DNA of 64,000 nucleotides from Marinobacter sp. SS5-14b (lineage in GTDB: Bacteria > Pseudomonadota > Gammaproteobacteria > Pseudomonadales > Oleiphilaceae): contig NZ_JASSVM010000003.1 of NCBI RefSeq assembly GCF_030541005.1, positions 124,001 through 188,000 of the forward strand. Direction: 5' to 3'. How positions within the stretch are numbered: the stretch's first letter is position 1; each line of letters begins with the position of its first letter. Position numbers and translations under genes: made by a program. This document shows, in pieces, positions 28,055 to 37,763 of this stretch. Below the pieces are notes generated by a model. It saw nothing but the letters and a program-made list of their open reading frames with translations, made no database searches and was not told the origin of the DNA.

Positions 28055-29350
28055 TCAGAACGCGTGGCCCGCATCGTCCGGTGACAGGGCTTCAATGCCC
28101 AGTTGCCGTGCAGCCTGCTCGATAGAGCCGGTCTGCTCAACCAGCGCCATGATGGCACCGTTGACAATGCGGGTGCCTTCCGCGTTGCCCGGGGCGATCA
28201 TGGTGTCAAAGGCCATCGGGTTCTGGCTGCTTTCGGCGCGGGCTTTCATCAGCGCCAGGGCTTCCATCGATGCATCCAACTGACGGTTAAGGCGAGCGTC
28301 CAGTTCCGGGTTGGTCTGCTCAACCAGGTCAGACAGGGAAGGGCCGGAAACCACCGAACCATCTACGCGGCGATAGGTGCCGGTGTACACGTTCTGGATG
28401 CCCTGGCCGTTGTAGTAGTGCGAGTTGTGGGTGTTATCACTGAAGCAGTCGTGCTCGTCTTCGTAGGAGTTGGCCTCCAGAGCAACTTTCATACGCTCAC
28501 CGGCCAGCTCGCCGAGTGACAGGGAACCCATGCCGAACAGCATTTTCTGGATGCCTTCGTCGGCGTTTGCGGACATCAGCTGGGCACGGTAGTTATCCGA
28601 GGTGCCTGGGGCCCACTGGGCAACCATCCACTCCAGATCATTGACCAGCAGATCAGTCACGGCATCCAGGTACTGGGCACGGCGCTCACAGTTGCCGTTG
28701 GTGCAGTCGTTGCCTTTGGCGTAGTCAGTAACCGGGCGCTCGCCTGCGCCACCTTCAAAACCGTGCAGATCCTGGCCCCAGAGCAGGAACTCAACCGCGT
28801 GGTAACCGGTGGCCACGTTGGCTTCGGAACCGCCCACTTCGTTCAGGTCGGCCAGCAGTTCAGGGGTGAGAGTTGCCACATCCAGAGTTTCCCCGCCGAC
28901 ATTAATGCTGTTGCTGGCAACGATGTTGGCGGTTGCACCGGCATTACCCAGTTCGTGCTGGTAGTCATCGGCTTTGACGTAGTCGATCAGGCCTTCGTCC
29001 AACGGCCAGGCGTTCAACTGGCCTTCCCAGTCATCCACAACCGCGTTGCCGAAGCGGAAAACCTCGGTCTGCTGATAGGGCACGCGAGCGGCTAACCAGG
29101 CAGTTTTAGCTGCTTTCAGGTTGGCTTCAGTCGGGTTGGCAATCAGTCGATCGGTTGCTTCGTCCAATGCCCTGGCGGTGATCAGGGCGTCTTCAAAGTT
29201 GGCATGGGCCAGGTCGGCGTAGTGGTCTACCACAGCGGCTTTGGTAGCAGGCCCGGACGAGTCTGCGGCCCAGGGTGCATTGGCACAGCCTGCGGTCAGG
29301 GTAACGGCGATGGCCAGTGCCAGCGGGACCGGACGAAACAATGTGTTCAT
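28055..29350 (-). CDS. Imelysin-family iron-regulated protein (IrpA/IcmP-like)
   Basis: 431-aa lipoprotein or periplasmic protein, first gene of the operon. The signal peptide ends VTLTAGC, giving a lipobox. The M75 signature GYHAVEFLLWGQD (about residue 181-193) is intact, with the GxHxxE metal motif. A second conserved stretch is DCFSDNTHNSHYYNGQGIQNVYTG. Matches IrpA of cyanobacteria and Pseudomonas IcmP in layout. Expected to be Fur-controlled, but only a palindrome TTATCGATAA (29365-29374) with weak resemblance to a Fur box is seen upstream. GGAG precedes the start. Confidence 0.88.
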   Translation of the reverse strand: MNTLFRPVPLALAIAVTLTAGCANAPWAADSSGPATKAAVVDHYADLAHANFEDALITARALDEATDRLIANPTEANLKAAKTAWLAARVPYQQTEVFRFGNAVVDDWEGQLNAWPLDEGLIDYVKADDYQHELGNAGATANIVASNSINVGGETLDVATLTPELLADLNEVGGSEANVATGYHAVEFLLWGQDLHGFEGGAGERPVTDYAKGNDCTNGNCERRAQYLDAVTDLLVNDLEWMVAQWAPGTSDNYRAQLMSANADEGIQKMLFGMGSLSLGELAGERMKVALEANSYEDEHDCFSDNTHNSHYYNGQGIQNVYTGTYRRVDGSVVSGPSLSDLVEQTNPELDARLNRQLDASMEALALMKARAESSQNPMAFDTMIAPGNAEGTRIVNGAIMALVEQTGSIEQAARQLGIEALSPDDAGHAF

Positions 29351-29567
29351 TTAAAACTCCATGTTATCGATAAGATTTTGCAAATACGAAAGATTAGCGT
29401 TCAGATTATGCTTTTGTAAGGCCTGCGAAGCAAGGGTTTTGATCTTTGATAATTCCTGCTTGGGGTCATCGCGCTCAGGCTGGCGCCGGTCATGGGTTAC
29501 TGGCGGGTGCTGCTTGCGCGTGCAAGGCGACTGCGGCTTAATGGGCCCCTGACAGCAGGAGCCCTTT

Positions 29568-30407
29568 ATGCTGAGTTACCTTCACGCCTTTCATGCCGGC
29601 AACTTTGCCGATGTTCAGAAACACGCTGCTCTGGCCCTTACTCTGGCTATGATGCAGACCAAGAAAACCCCGATTGCCTGTTTCGATACCCACGCGGGCA
29701 GTGCCGTGTACGACCTCACCGGCGAGCGCGCCCGTAAAACCGCCGAGGCAGATGCCGGTGTGCAGCGCCTGTGGCGGGTCAAGAGCAGTTTGAAGTCACC
29801 GGACTGGCAGCCGATGCTGTCGACTCTGGCGAGCTTTAATCGCAATGCCGATGAGTTGACGACGTATCCGGGCTCCCCAGCATGGCTGGCCGACTTCGCC
29901 CGCGAAGGCGACGTTGTGACCGCGTTCGAACTGCACCCTGCTGAAGGCCAGCAGCTTGACACCTGGGCCCGCCGGGCCGGCGTGCGCGTGCTGCATCAGG
30001 ATGGCTTGAAGGGCCTGCTGCAGAAGCTTCCGCCGCACCAGCCCCGCTTGCTCACGCTGATTGATCCGTCCTACGAAATCAAAAGCGACTATGAAGACGT
30101 GGCCGCTACCTTGATCAAGGCGTGGAAAAAGTGCCGTCATGGGGTCTATCTTGTCTGGTACCCCATCCTCACCAGTGGCCTGCAGCAGCGGCTGATCACG
30201 GCTCTGGAAAGTGGCGAGGTGCGCAAGGTTCTGCGCAGTGAAGTGATGCTGGACCATCCTCCTGAGCGGGGCATGGTGGGGTCCGGTATGCTGATGATTA
30301 ATCCGCCCTGGGGGTTCGAGCAGCGTTTTTCTGCGATGATGGATGAACTGCAAGGCAATGAAGCACTGGGCCTGTCGTCATCTTTGACATGGCTGGTTCC
30401 CGAATAA
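29568..30407 (+). CDS. rlmJ: 23S rRNA A2030 N6-methyltransferase
   Basis: 279-aa RlmJ: methylates adenine 2030 of 23S rRNA using SAM. The N-terminus MLSYLHAFHAGNFADVQKHA is the family hallmark; the catalytic tetrapeptide DPSYE (about residues 165-169) follows LTLI; the C-terminal MVGSGMLMINPPWGFEQ is typical. Length is the same as E. coli RlmJ (280). GCAGGAG lies before the ATG. Confidence 0.95.
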   Translation: MLSYLHAFHAGNFADVQKHAALALTLAMMQTKKTPIACFDTHAGSAVYDLTGERARKTAEADAGVQRLWRVKSSLKSPDWQPMLSTLASFNRNADELTTYPGSPAWLADFAREGDVVTAFELHPAEGQQLDTWARRAGVRVLHQDGLKGLLQKLPPHQPRLLTLIDPSYEIKSDYEDVAATLIKAWKKCRHGVYLVWYPILTSGLQQRLITALESGEVRKVLRSEVMLDHPPERGMVGSGMLMINPPWGFEQRFSAMMDELQGNEALGLSSSLTWLVPE

Positions 30408-30425
30408 TCTGGCTGGAGTAATTCG

Positions 30426-31631
30426 TTGACTACGGAAACGGTTCAGGATAACCCTTGCCTGCCAGGTGGGCTGATTCCGCTGGATCAGTGGAAGATGCCC
30501 GAAACGTCCGTGCATAAAACCGTGCGGGGTGTGTTCAAGGATATTGTTCGTCAGCTCCGGGTGGGGATCAGCCCGGAGGAGCAGGCTTTTGAAAGCCTGG
30601 ATGATCTGCCAGCCCTGTCTTCGCACAAGCTCAGTCGCTATGCCCCGGAACCGGATGCCGGGCAGTTGGCGGACACGTTGAATCAGCAGATTGCTGAACT
30701 CCAGATGGCCAGCAGCCACCCCCGCAAAGTGTCTTTTATCGTGGCGCCACCATTTTCCGGGGTTGCGCAAGCGCTGGCCACCACAAAACGCCGGGTGATC
30801 ACACCACCGGATAACCTGCTGATGTCTGAGCAAGATGTATCGGGCTGGTGGGATGAACAACTGGGCGGCGACAGCTGGGTGGTGCCAGAGCTGGCCGATT
30901 TCTGGTTGCGGCACCGGTCGGGCCTGAGTCTGCTCAAGGCGTTCTTCGCCCGGGTGGCCGTGGAAGAGGCCGGTGACGGCCTGGTAGGTTGTTCCAGCTG
31001 GTGTTGGCAGTTCTGGTGCCAATATCTGCCGGAACTTCACGTGGGCCCCATAACCCTGGCGCCGTTGACCGGCGAGCGGCTCACCCACTGGCTGGACTAT
31101 CTGGCTGCCGGCGACGGCAGGCGGCAGCTCACTGCCCGGATGACTCACGATGGCCGGCATGTATTGCCACCGCCGTCGGATGATCCCAGCGTTAAATACA
31201 GTAGCTTCAGTAACGATCTGGCCTGCATGGCCCGAGGAAATCGGGGCGTTGCGCTGGCGATTTGGCAGCGCGCTCTGCGGGCCAAGCCGGAAGAAAATGC
31301 CGAGCACGAGGGTGAAACACCCACCAATGGTCCCAAGTGCTGGGTAACACCGCTGGAGCAGCTGAGTTTGCCTGCAGTGCCCCAGAGTGCCGGGCGCCAA
31401 CCCGGGCATATTCTGCATGCGCTTTTATTGCACAGTGGTTTAACCGCCGATCAGCTGGCGCTGGTGACGGGCCTCCCGGGGCCGGAAATCAGCCTCACGC
31501 TGGCCCGCTGTCTCCGGGCGGAGCTGATTACCCGGGATGAACCCGCCAACCGTTACCGGCTTACGCCCCTGGGGTATCCTGCGGTGCGTAAATACCTGCA
31601 ATCCCGGGGTTATCCGGTTGATGGCTTCTAG
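30426..31631 (+). CDS. Conserved hypothetical protein, winged-helix end
   Basis: 401-aa soluble protein with no recognised family. It starts with TTG at 30426 (GGAG 9 nt upstream). The N-terminal two thirds have aromatic-rich stretches (SSWCWQFWCQYLPELHVGP, SVKYSSFSNDLACMARGNRG). The last 70 residues (LLLHSGLTADQLALVTGLPG, LARCLRAELITRDEPANRYRLTPLGYPAVRKYL) read as a winged helix-turn-helix. It ends 6 bp before the MscS gene, so the two are probably co-transcribed and functionally linked. Could be a regulator or a channel-associated factor. Confidence 0.7.
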   Translation: MTTETVQDNPCLPGGLIPLDQWKMPETSVHKTVRGVFKDIVRQLRVGISPEEQAFESLDDLPALSSHKLSRYAPEPDAGQLADTLNQQIAELQMASSHPRKVSFIVAPPFSGVAQALATTKRRVITPPDNLLMSEQDVSGWWDEQLGGDSWVVPELADFWLRHRSGLSLLKAFFARVAVEEAGDGLVGCSSWCWQFWCQYLPELHVGPITLAPLTGERLTHWLDYLAAGDGRRQLTARMTHDGRHVLPPPSDDPSVKYSSFSNDLACMARGNRGVALAIWQRALRAKPEENAEHEGETPTNGPKCWVTPLEQLSLPAVPQSAGRQPGHILHALLLHSGLTADQLALVTGLPGPEISLTLARCLRAELITRDEPANRYRLTPLGYPAVRKYLQSRGYPVDGF

Positions 31632-31637
31632 GAGAAG

Positions 31638-32441
31638 ATGATGGGAGATTTCGGGCTTAAGGATGCGTTGTCATCCATCACCTCGGGTGCGGTACTGGAG
31701 GCGATTGCCGTTGTTGTTGCGGCCTCATTGCTGATTCTGGCTATTCAGAAACTACTGCCGGCGCTGGCGGGCAAGTTGTCCGGCAAGGTGCGGTTGTACC
31801 TGCTGGCGTCGGTGCCGCTACTGAGATTGCTGATTATTATTCTGACCATCGTGATGGTGGTGCCGATTTTGGTGGAGCCTTCGTTCGAGAATATGCTTGC
31901 GATCTTTGGCGCCATGGGCCTGGCACTGGGCTTTGCGTTCAAGGATTACGCCAACAGTCTGATTGCCGGCATCGTTACGCTCTACGAAATGCCCTATCGG
32001 CCTGGCGACTGGATCGAAGTGGAGGGCAAGTACGGTGAGGTGCGGTCGATCGGCACCCGGGCTGCGGAGATTGTCACACTCGATGACACCGTGATTGTGA
32101 TTCCGCACAGCCTGCTCTGGAACACGCTGCTGGCCAACGGCAACGACGGTACGGATAACCTGATGTGTGTCGCGGAGCTCTATCTTGACCCAAATCACGA
32201 CGTGGCGCGCATGCAGTCACTTTTCCGTGATGCCATATACGCCTGCCCGCTCACCAAAACCTATCAGCCGGTGGTGGTCACGGTTGCGGCTCAGGACACC
32301 GGTATGAAATACCGCCTGAAAGGTTATCCTCTGGAACCGAAATATCAGGTGCCGTTTATCTCCGACCTGACTGCCCGGGCTGCCGAAATCTGCAGGGCCG
32401 AAGGGATCCGGATGATCTCCTGGCCGGATGTACAGCGATAG
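31638..32441 (+). CDS. MscS-family mechanosensitive channel
   Basis: 267-aa small-conductance channel: three N-terminal transmembrane helices, then the pore-lining TM3 with FGAMGLALGFAFKDYANSLIAG (about residues 92-113), and the beta domain (PGDWIEVEGKYGEVRSIGTRAAEIVTLDD). It releases solutes at hypo-osmotic shock. AGGAG precedes ATG at 31638 (a second ATG directly follows at 31641). Size matches E. coli MscS (286), although the C-terminus is shorter. Confidence 0.9.
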   Translation: MMGDFGLKDALSSITSGAVLEAIAVVVAASLLILAIQKLLPALAGKLSGKVRLYLLASVPLLRLLIIILTIVMVVPILVEPSFENMLAIFGAMGLALGFAFKDYANSLIAGIVTLYEMPYRPGDWIEVEGKYGEVRSIGTRAAEIVTLDDTVIVIPHSLLWNTLLANGNDGTDNLMCVAELYLDPNHDVARMQSLFRDAIYACPLTKTYQPVVVTVAAQDTGMKYRLKGYPLEPKYQVPFISDLTARAAEICRAEGIRMISWPDVQR

Positions 32442-33362
32442 GTGCGCATGCTGATAGTGACCAATCAAAAACACGCCATGATGTACGGCCTGGGTACGGT
32501 GTTGCTCTGGTCTACGGTAGCTACGGCTTTCAAGCTGGCGCTGGCAGACCTGGCGCCGGTGCAGATGTTGCTCGTGGCATGCTCCGCTTCGATCATTGTC
32601 ATGGCCATTGCGCTGGTGATCATGGGGCGCTGGCAGCAAGTGTTCCAGCTCAGCAGGCGCCAGTATCTGCAGTCTGTCGGCATGGGGCTGATCAACCCTT
32701 GCCTGTATTATTTTCTTCTTTTTGGTGCCTTTGACCGCCTGCCGGCTCAGGAGGCCCAGCCTTTGAATTACACCTGGGCGCTGGTACTGGCCTACCTGTC
32801 GGTGCCGTTTCTCGGGCAGAAGCTGCGCCGTATCGATATTCTGGCCGGCCTCGTGTGCTATGCGGGTGTGGTGGTGATCGCCACCCGGGGAGCGGTTACC
32901 TCGCTGACGTTCTCTGACCCGCTCGGGGTTTCGCTGGCCCTGGGTAGCACGCTGGTGTGGGCGTCTTACTGGATTATTGCCACCCGGGATACCCGGGACC
33001 CGGTTGTTGGCCTGTTCCTGAACTTTCTGTTCGGGCTGCCAGTGATTGCGGTGGTGTGCGGGTACACGGCTGGCCTGGAGCTCCCTGTAGGGGGCTCATT
33101 GGCCGCGGCGCTGTATGTGGGGGTGATTGAAATGGGCATCGCCTTTGTTCTCTGGTCCCAGGCGATGAAAAAAGCGGAGAACACCTCAAAGGTCAGCAAC
33201 CTGATTTTTATTTCACCGTTTCTCTCACTGGTGTTTATCTATTTCATTCTGGGGGAGGTCATTCTGCCGTCCACCTACGTGGGGTTGCTGCTGATCCTTG
33301 CCGGGCTCTGGCTGCAGCAAAAGAAAACCCGGGATCGGGTGCAGGCCCTGGACAATGGCTGA
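32442..33362 (+). CDS. EamA/DMT-family transporter
   Basis: 306-aa member of the drug/metabolite transporter superfamily: ten transmembrane helices in two EamA repeats (first at [20 protein letters not shown], second starting about residue 157 with [17 protein letters not shown]). The start may be GTG at 32442, directly after the MscS stop, or ATG at 32448. Substrate unknown. It overlaps the GIY-YIG gene by 8 bp. Confidence 0.85.
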   Translation: MRMLIVTNQKHAMMYGLGTVLLWSTVATAFKLALADLAPVQMLLVACSASIIVMAIALVIMGRWQQVFQLSRRQYLQSVGMGLINPCLYYFLLFGAFDRLPAQEAQPLNYTWALVLAYLSVPFLGQKLRRIDILAGLVCYAGVVVIATRGAVTSLTFSDPLGVSLALGSTLVWASYWIIATRDTRDPVVGLFLNFLFGLPVIAVVCGYTAGLELPVGGSLAAALYVGVIEMGIAFVLWSQAMKKAENTSKVSNLIFISPFLSLVFIYFILGEVILPSTYVGLLLILAGLWLQQKKTRDRVQALDNG

Positions 33363-33633
33363 TCAGTGGTACTTGTATCTGGTGCGCACCGCGGGTGGTA
33401 GCCTTTACACCGGTATCACCACAGATGTGGCACGGCGTTTTAGTGAACATCAGGCCGGTGCGCCCAAAGGTGCCCGCAGTTTGCGCGGTAAGGGCCCGCT
33501 GACACTGGAGTTCCAGGTGCCGGCGGGCGATCGTAGCCGGGCGTCCAGGCTGGAGTGGCAGGTCAAGCGTTGGCCCCGGGTTCGTAAAGAGGCGCTGGTC
33601 CGGGGTGATATCAGCCTGCCAGATGATGCCTGA
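33355..33633 (+). CDS. GIY-YIG nuclease family protein (UPF0213)
   Basis: 92-aa single-domain GIY-YIG protein of the YhbQ/UPF0213 group. Signature: [31 protein letters not shown] (Y-Y-TGI-R-H pattern, residues about 5-35); later [12 protein letters not shown] contains the conserved Glu/Lys region. Start ATG at 33355 lies inside the end of the transporter gene. Its 3' end overlaps the converging hydrolase by 23 bp. Nuclease activity is known for some family members; biological role unclear. Confidence 0.88.
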   Translation: MADQWYLYLVRTAGGSLYTGITTDVARRFSEHQAGAPKGARSLRGKGPLTLEFQVPAGDRSRASRLEWQVKRWPRVRKEALVRGDISLPDDA

Positions 33634-34504
33634 TGTGCTCCGCCGCGACTTTTAGAGCGTTGGTGGCCCGGTCCATCTGGCCGCCGTGGACCTGAAATAC
33701 GTGCCAGAGGTTATTGTATATTTCCAGGGTGGTTGCCACGCCATCCCGTTTGGCAATTTCAGCCAGTCGGGTGGCATCGTTGAGCAGGATTTCCTGGCTG
33801 CCGACCTGAATCAGCAGGGGCGGAAGGTCGGTCAGGTCGCCGAACACCGGTGATATCAGCGGGTTGGTCAGCGGCGTATCTCCTGCGTACATTCTGGCGG
33901 CGTTCTGGGTCCAGCTGGCGTGCAAAACCGGTTCGCATTCTGGACTGTAGAGGTGTTGCTCCGTCAGATCCGTCCAGGGCGAAAAGCAGGTAATCGACGA
34001 AGGTAACGGGTGGCCGTGCGCGCGCAATCGCATGGCCAGAGCCAACGACAGGCCACCACCGGCAGAGTCCCCCGCCACCGCAATGTTCTCGGCCGCCTTA
34101 CCCTGACTGATCAGGGCCAGGTAAACCGATTCCGCGTCATCTGCCGCTGCCGGGTAGGGATGCTCGGGAGCCAGCCGGTAATCCGGAATGATGACTTCAC
34201 AACCGCTCAGTTTGGCCAGGTGCCCGGCGATGCCCTTATGGGTGGCTGCCGAACCGATGATGTAACCGCCACCATGCAGGTACACCAGGGTACCCACCGG
34301 CTCGTCCTTGCCCCGGGCTCTCAGGACTGGAACATTGCCTAGATCATCCCTGCTGAAGCGGGTGTCGCGGGGCGGAGGGGAGCTGCGATACGCCTGTTGG
34401 ATCAGTCGGCGTTGCAGTGCCAAAGGGACAGCGTTCGAGAGCATGGGGCGCACCAGGCGGTACATGGTCTGGCGCAACCCGGCTTCAAGAAGCGGCTGGA
34501 ACAT
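33611..34504 (-). CDS. Alpha/beta hydrolase, hormone-sensitive lipase family
   Basis: 297-aa carboxylesterase of the bacterial HSL (family IV) type. The oxyanion-hole motif is [11 protein letters not shown]; the nucleophile elbow GDSAGGG gives the catalytic Ser; Asp is in the [14 protein letters not shown] region and His in NLWHVFQ. ATG at 34504 is preferred over the upstream frame opening because GGGAG stands 8 nt ahead. Likely hydrolyses short-chain esters; substrate unknown. Confidence 0.87.
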   Translation of the reverse strand: MFQPLLEAGLRQTMYRLVRPMLSNAVPLALQRRLIQQAYRSSPPPRDTRFSRDDLGNVPVLRARGKDEPVGTLVYLHGGGYIIGSAATHKGIAGHLAKLSGCEVIIPDYRLAPEHPYPAAADDAESVYLALISQGKAAENIAVAGDSAGGGLSLALAMRLRAHGHPLPSSITCFSPWTDLTEQHLYSPECEPVLHASWTQNAARMYAGDTPLTNPLISPVFGDLTDLPPLLIQVGSQEILLNDATRLAEIAKRDGVATTLEIYNNLWHVFQVHGGQMDRATNALKVAAEHIRHHLAG

Positions 34505-34574
34505 CTGTGTTCTCCCTCGTGAATGCGTTAGGATGACGGTCAAATATTGACTCATGACAGGCGTTTAACTCTAC

Positions 34575-35564
34575 GTGTACTGGAAAACAGATACCATAGA
34601 AATACCGAACTGGGACAGACATTCCTTGCTGGAACGGCTGGAGCCGTTCAACCCGGCTGTGCGCAGGGAATTGAGTGCCGAAATGGAAGCCTACTGTCGG
34701 TTCTATGGGCTGGATCTCTGGGTCGAGCACCCGGACGTTACCTACCATCAGGGCTACATCAAGGCCGACCGCCATGAAGTCATGGTGCATTACTTCAAAC
34801 TGCCAGACTCGGTGCCGGTAAAAGGTACCGTGTTCATTCTTCATGGCTATTTTGACCATGTGGGGCTCTATACCCAGTTGGTTGATCGCTGCCTTGGGGC
34901 TGGTTTTGATGTACTGGCCTACGATCAGCCTGGGCATGGTCTTTCCAGTGGGACGCCTGCGGCTATCGGGAGTTTTCTGGAATATCAGGCCGTGCTGTCG
35001 GAAGTGATGGCAGAGGTGGATGACAAGCTTCGAGGGCCATGGTTTGCAGTAGGTCAGAGCACGGGAGGCGCGATCCTGATCGACTACCTGCTGTCCAATC
35101 ACCATGATCAGGAAACCTCGGCGTTCCGTAAGGTGGTTTTATTGGCACCACTGGTGCGCCCGATGGGCTGGCTTGGCGCTAAAGTGCTTCACAGTGTGAT
35201 GAAGCCCTTTCTGAGCCGGTGGCGGCGGGCTTTTGGCGCAAACAGTGGCAATACCCGGTTCCTGAGCTTCCTCCGGGAGCATGACCCGTTGCAGGCCCGG
35301 GCCGTGCATGTGGACTGGGTCACGGCACTGCGCAAGTGGGTGCCTCATATTGAGTCCGCACGGCCTGTAGATTTCCCCGTGACGGTTGTGCAGGGTGAAA
35401 AAGACAGAACGGTGGACTGGCAACACAATCTGCGGATCATCAGGAACAAATTTTCATCCGTAAGGGAACGAAGAATTCCGGACGGGCGTCATCATTTAGT
35501 GAACGAAGCCCAGGATTTGCAGGCGACGGTGTTTAACACCATTATTGAAACATTCTCGGAGTGA
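34575..35564 (+). CDS. Alpha/beta hydrolase, lysophospholipase-like
   Basis: 329-aa serine hydrolase of the PldB/monoacylglycerol lipase type. Visible motifs: FILHGYFDHVGLY (oxyanion loop), YDQPGHGLSSG, nucleophile elbow VGQSTGG (about residue 158), VVQGEKDRTVDW (Asp) and RHHLVNE (His). Starts with GTG at 34575 after a poor ribosome site, so the start could be further in. It may act on membrane lipids or wax/triacylglycerol stores. Divergent from the HSL-type hydrolase. Confidence 0.82.
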   Translation: MYWKTDTIEIPNWDRHSLLERLEPFNPAVRRELSAEMEAYCRFYGLDLWVEHPDVTYHQGYIKADRHEVMVHYFKLPDSVPVKGTVFILHGYFDHVGLYTQLVDRCLGAGFDVLAYDQPGHGLSSGTPAAIGSFLEYQAVLSEVMAEVDDKLRGPWFAVGQSTGGAILIDYLLSNHHDQETSAFRKVVLLAPLVRPMGWLGAKVLHSVMKPFLSRWRRAFGANSGNTRFLSFLREHDPLQARAVHVDWVTALRKWVPHIESARPVDFPVTVVQGEKDRTVDWQHNLRIIRNKFSSVRERRIPDGRHHLVNEAQDLQATVFNTIIETFSE

Positions 35565-35618
35565 AACGACCGGCGCGGGATAGGGTCGAGTCGCAATAAA
35601 ACGAAGCAGGAGATTACC

Positions 35619-36275
35619 GTGAAGAAAACCATCCTTGCCTTTGCAGTCGCTACAGTTGGCCTCAGTGGCTGTATGACCTATGACCCGTACACCGGGGAAG
35701 AGAAAACCTCCAGTGCCACCAAGGGCAGTATTATTGGCGCCATTGGCGGTGCAGCAATTGGTGCAGCCACTTCCAGCAAGAGTGACCGCGGTAAGGGCGC
35801 CCTGATTGGTGCCGCCGGTGGTGCCGCTGTGGGTGGTGGTATCGGTTACTACATGGATCGCCAGGAAGCGCAGTTGCGCCAAAAGCTTGAAGGCACCGGG
35901 GTTCGTGTGGTTCGAAATGGCGATCAGATCGAACTCGTTATGCCTGGCAACATCACGTTTGATACGGACCAGTCCACGATCCGGTCCGGCTTTACCGGCA
36001 CACTGGAATCTGTTGGTCTGGTTCTGAAAGAGTTCGACAAAACCATCATCCAGATTGAAGGCCACACCGACAGCACTGGCTCTGATAGCTACAACCAGCT
36101 GTTGAGTGAGCGTCGCGCGTCTTCGGTTCGTGACTTCCTTCTGAACCAGGGCATTGAGCCTGCTCGTACCCGTGCCACGGGTTACGGTGAGCGATCCCCG
36201 GTTGCGTCCAACGACACGCCAGCTGGCCGTGAGCAGAACCGTCGGGTTGAGCTGACGCTGGTGCCGATGCAGTAA
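35619..36275 (+). CDS. OmpA-family lipoprotein with glycine zipper
   Basis: 218-aa outer-membrane lipoprotein like YiaD/Pal. Lipobox LSGC in MKKTILAFAVATVGLSGC; residues about 35-75 are Gly/Ala-rich zipper (IIGAIGGAAIGAATSS, GGAAVGGGIGYYMD); residues about 105-218 are an OmpA peptidoglycan-binding domain (EGHTDSTGSDSYNQLLSERR with conserved Asp and Arg, ATGYGERSPVASN). It likely links the outer membrane to peptidoglycan. AGGAG site upstream, terminator downstream. Confidence 0.92.
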   Translation: MKKTILAFAVATVGLSGCMTYDPYTGEEKTSSATKGSIIGAIGGAAIGAATSSKSDRGKGALIGAAGGAAVGGGIGYYMDRQEAQLRQKLEGTGVRVVRNGDQIELVMPGNITFDTDQSTIRSGFTGTLESVGLVLKEFDKTIIQIEGHTDSTGSDSYNQLLSERRASSVRDFLLNQGIEPARTRATGYGERSPVASNDTPAGREQNRRVELTLVPMQ

Positions 36276-36292
36276 CAGCGTAACCGGCAAAG

Positions 36293-36328
36293 AAAAACCC
36301 CGGAGGCGAAAGCCTGCGGGGTTTTTTT
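36293..36328. terminator. Bidirectional intrinsic terminator
   Basis: Stem AAAAACCCCG / CGGGGTTTTT continues into AGGC-GAAA-GCCT, a stable tetraloop hairpin, with T7 on the plus side and an A-run on the other. It serves the converging OmpA-like and serA genes. Confidence 0.92.
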
Positions 36329-36344
36329 ACGGCTGCTGATCAGA

Positions 36345-37574
36345 TCAGAACAACACGCGGCAGCGGATAGTGCCTTTCACCTGGCGCAGTTTCTCCAGGG
36401 CCAGTTCACCGTAAGCCTTGTCCACGTCAACAACGACGTAGCCAATATCCTCTTTGGTCTGCAGGTATTGGCCACAAATGTTGATGCCGTTCTCGGAAAA
36501 CACCTGGTTGATCTCGGACATCACGCCCGGCACGTTCTCGTGGATGTGCAGCAAGCGGTGCTGGTTCGGGTGGGACGGCAGCGCCACTTCCGGGAAGTTC
36601 ACAGAAGAGACGGAGGTGCCGTTGTCGCTGTACATCGCCAGTTTTTCGGCCACTTCACGCCCGATGTTTTCTTGCGCTTCGATGGTGGATCCGCCCACGT
36701 GAGGGGTCAGGATCACATTGTCGAACTCACGCAGCGGAGACACAAACTCTTCGTCGTTGGACTTGGGCTCAACCGGGAATACGTCGACGGCAGCGCCCAG
36801 CAGTTTACCGGAGCGCAGCGAGTCGGCCAGCGCGTCAATATCCACAACGGTGCCGCGGGAAGCGTTCATCAGGATGGAGCCGGGTTTCATCTGAGCCAGC
36901 TGCTCAGCTTTGAACATGTACTTGGTGGCCGGTGTTTCCGGGACGTGCAGGGAAACGACATCGGCAATGTTCAGCAGCTCCTGCAGGGAGCCTACCTGAG
37001 TTGCGTTACCGATCGGCAGCTTTGAAACCACATCATAGAAGTACACATCCATGCCGAGGCCTTCGGCCAGAACACTGAACTGGGTACCGATGTTGCCGTA
37101 GCCGATGATGCCCAGTTTTTTGCCACGGATTTCGTAGCTGTTCTTGGCAGACTTCAGCCACTCACCGCGGTGAGCTTTGGCGTTTTTCTCAGGCACGCCG
37201 CGCAGCAGCAGAATGGCCTGAGCGAGCACCAGCTCAGCGACTGAGCGGGTGTTGGAGAAGGGTGCGTTGAACACCGCGACACCGCGACGGGTGGCGGCTT
37301 GCAGGTCAACCTGGTTGGTACCGATGCAGAAACAGCCTACAGCCACCAGCTTTTTGGCGGCGTCAAACACGCTCTCTGTCAACTGGGTGCGAGAGCGAAT
37401 GCCAACGAAGTGCGCATCGGCAATCTTCTCGATCAGCTCTTCTTCGCCAAGAGAATGGCTCAGATACTCAATGTTGGTGTAGCCCGCAGCATTCAGGGTA
37501 TCAACGGCAGATTGATGAACGCCTTCCAGCAGCAGGATCCGGATTTTGCTCTTTTCGAGAGACGTATTTGACAT
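36345..37574 (-). CDS. serA: D-3-phosphoglycerate dehydrogenase
   Basis: 409-aa SerA: oxidises 3-phosphoglycerate to start serine synthesis; also reduces 2-oxoglutarate to D-2-hydroxyglutarate. NAD-binding GIIGYGNIGTQFSVLAEGLG (about 157-176), substrate-side GIRSRTQLT and catalytic His region LTPHVGGST (about 290) are present; the C-terminal ACT domain (HIHENVPGVMSEINQVFSENGINICGQYL) binds serine for feedback inhibition. The start at 37574 is chosen over an upstream frame extension because it matches the usual N-terminus. Divergent from the FAD-linked 2-hydroxyglutarate dehydrogenase. Confidence 0.95.
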   Translation of the reverse strand: MSNTSLEKSKIRILLLEGVHQSAVDTLNAAGYTNIEYLSHSLGEEELIEKIADAHFVGIRSRTQLTESVFDAAKKLVAVGCFCIGTNQVDLQAATRRGVAVFNAPFSNTRSVAELVLAQAILLLRGVPEKNAKAHRGEWLKSAKNSYEIRGKKLGIIGYGNIGTQFSVLAEGLGMDVYFYDVVSKLPIGNATQVGSLQELLNIADVVSLHVPETPATKYMFKAEQLAQMKPGSILMNASRGTVVDIDALADSLRSGKLLGAAVDVFPVEPKSNDEEFVSPLREFDNVILTPHVGGSTIEAQENIGREVAEKLAMYSDNGTSVSSVNFPEVALPSHPNQHRLLHIHENVPGVMSEINQVFSENGINICGQYLQTKEDIGYVVVDVDKAYGELALEKLRQVKGTIRCRVLF

Positions 37575-37763
37575 GGGCTTGCTTCCGAACCTTTCGTCAC
37601 GTGAAATGACCTGCAGCCAGGGATCGTCGGCCTGGCTCACAGAACAGGGGCGGTATGATACCATAAACGCAGATTTTCACAGCGCGCCGGTTTGCCTGGA
37701 TCAATTCTTTTTGCACGGATTCTGAACAGGCTCTGGCCCAACCTTGACGAGACTGACGCACCC

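Noticed and set aside
29365..29374. TTATCGATAA palindrome as a Fur box for the imelysin operon
   Set aside because: Only part of the 19-bp Fur consensus is matched; kept as a note, not annotated as a site.
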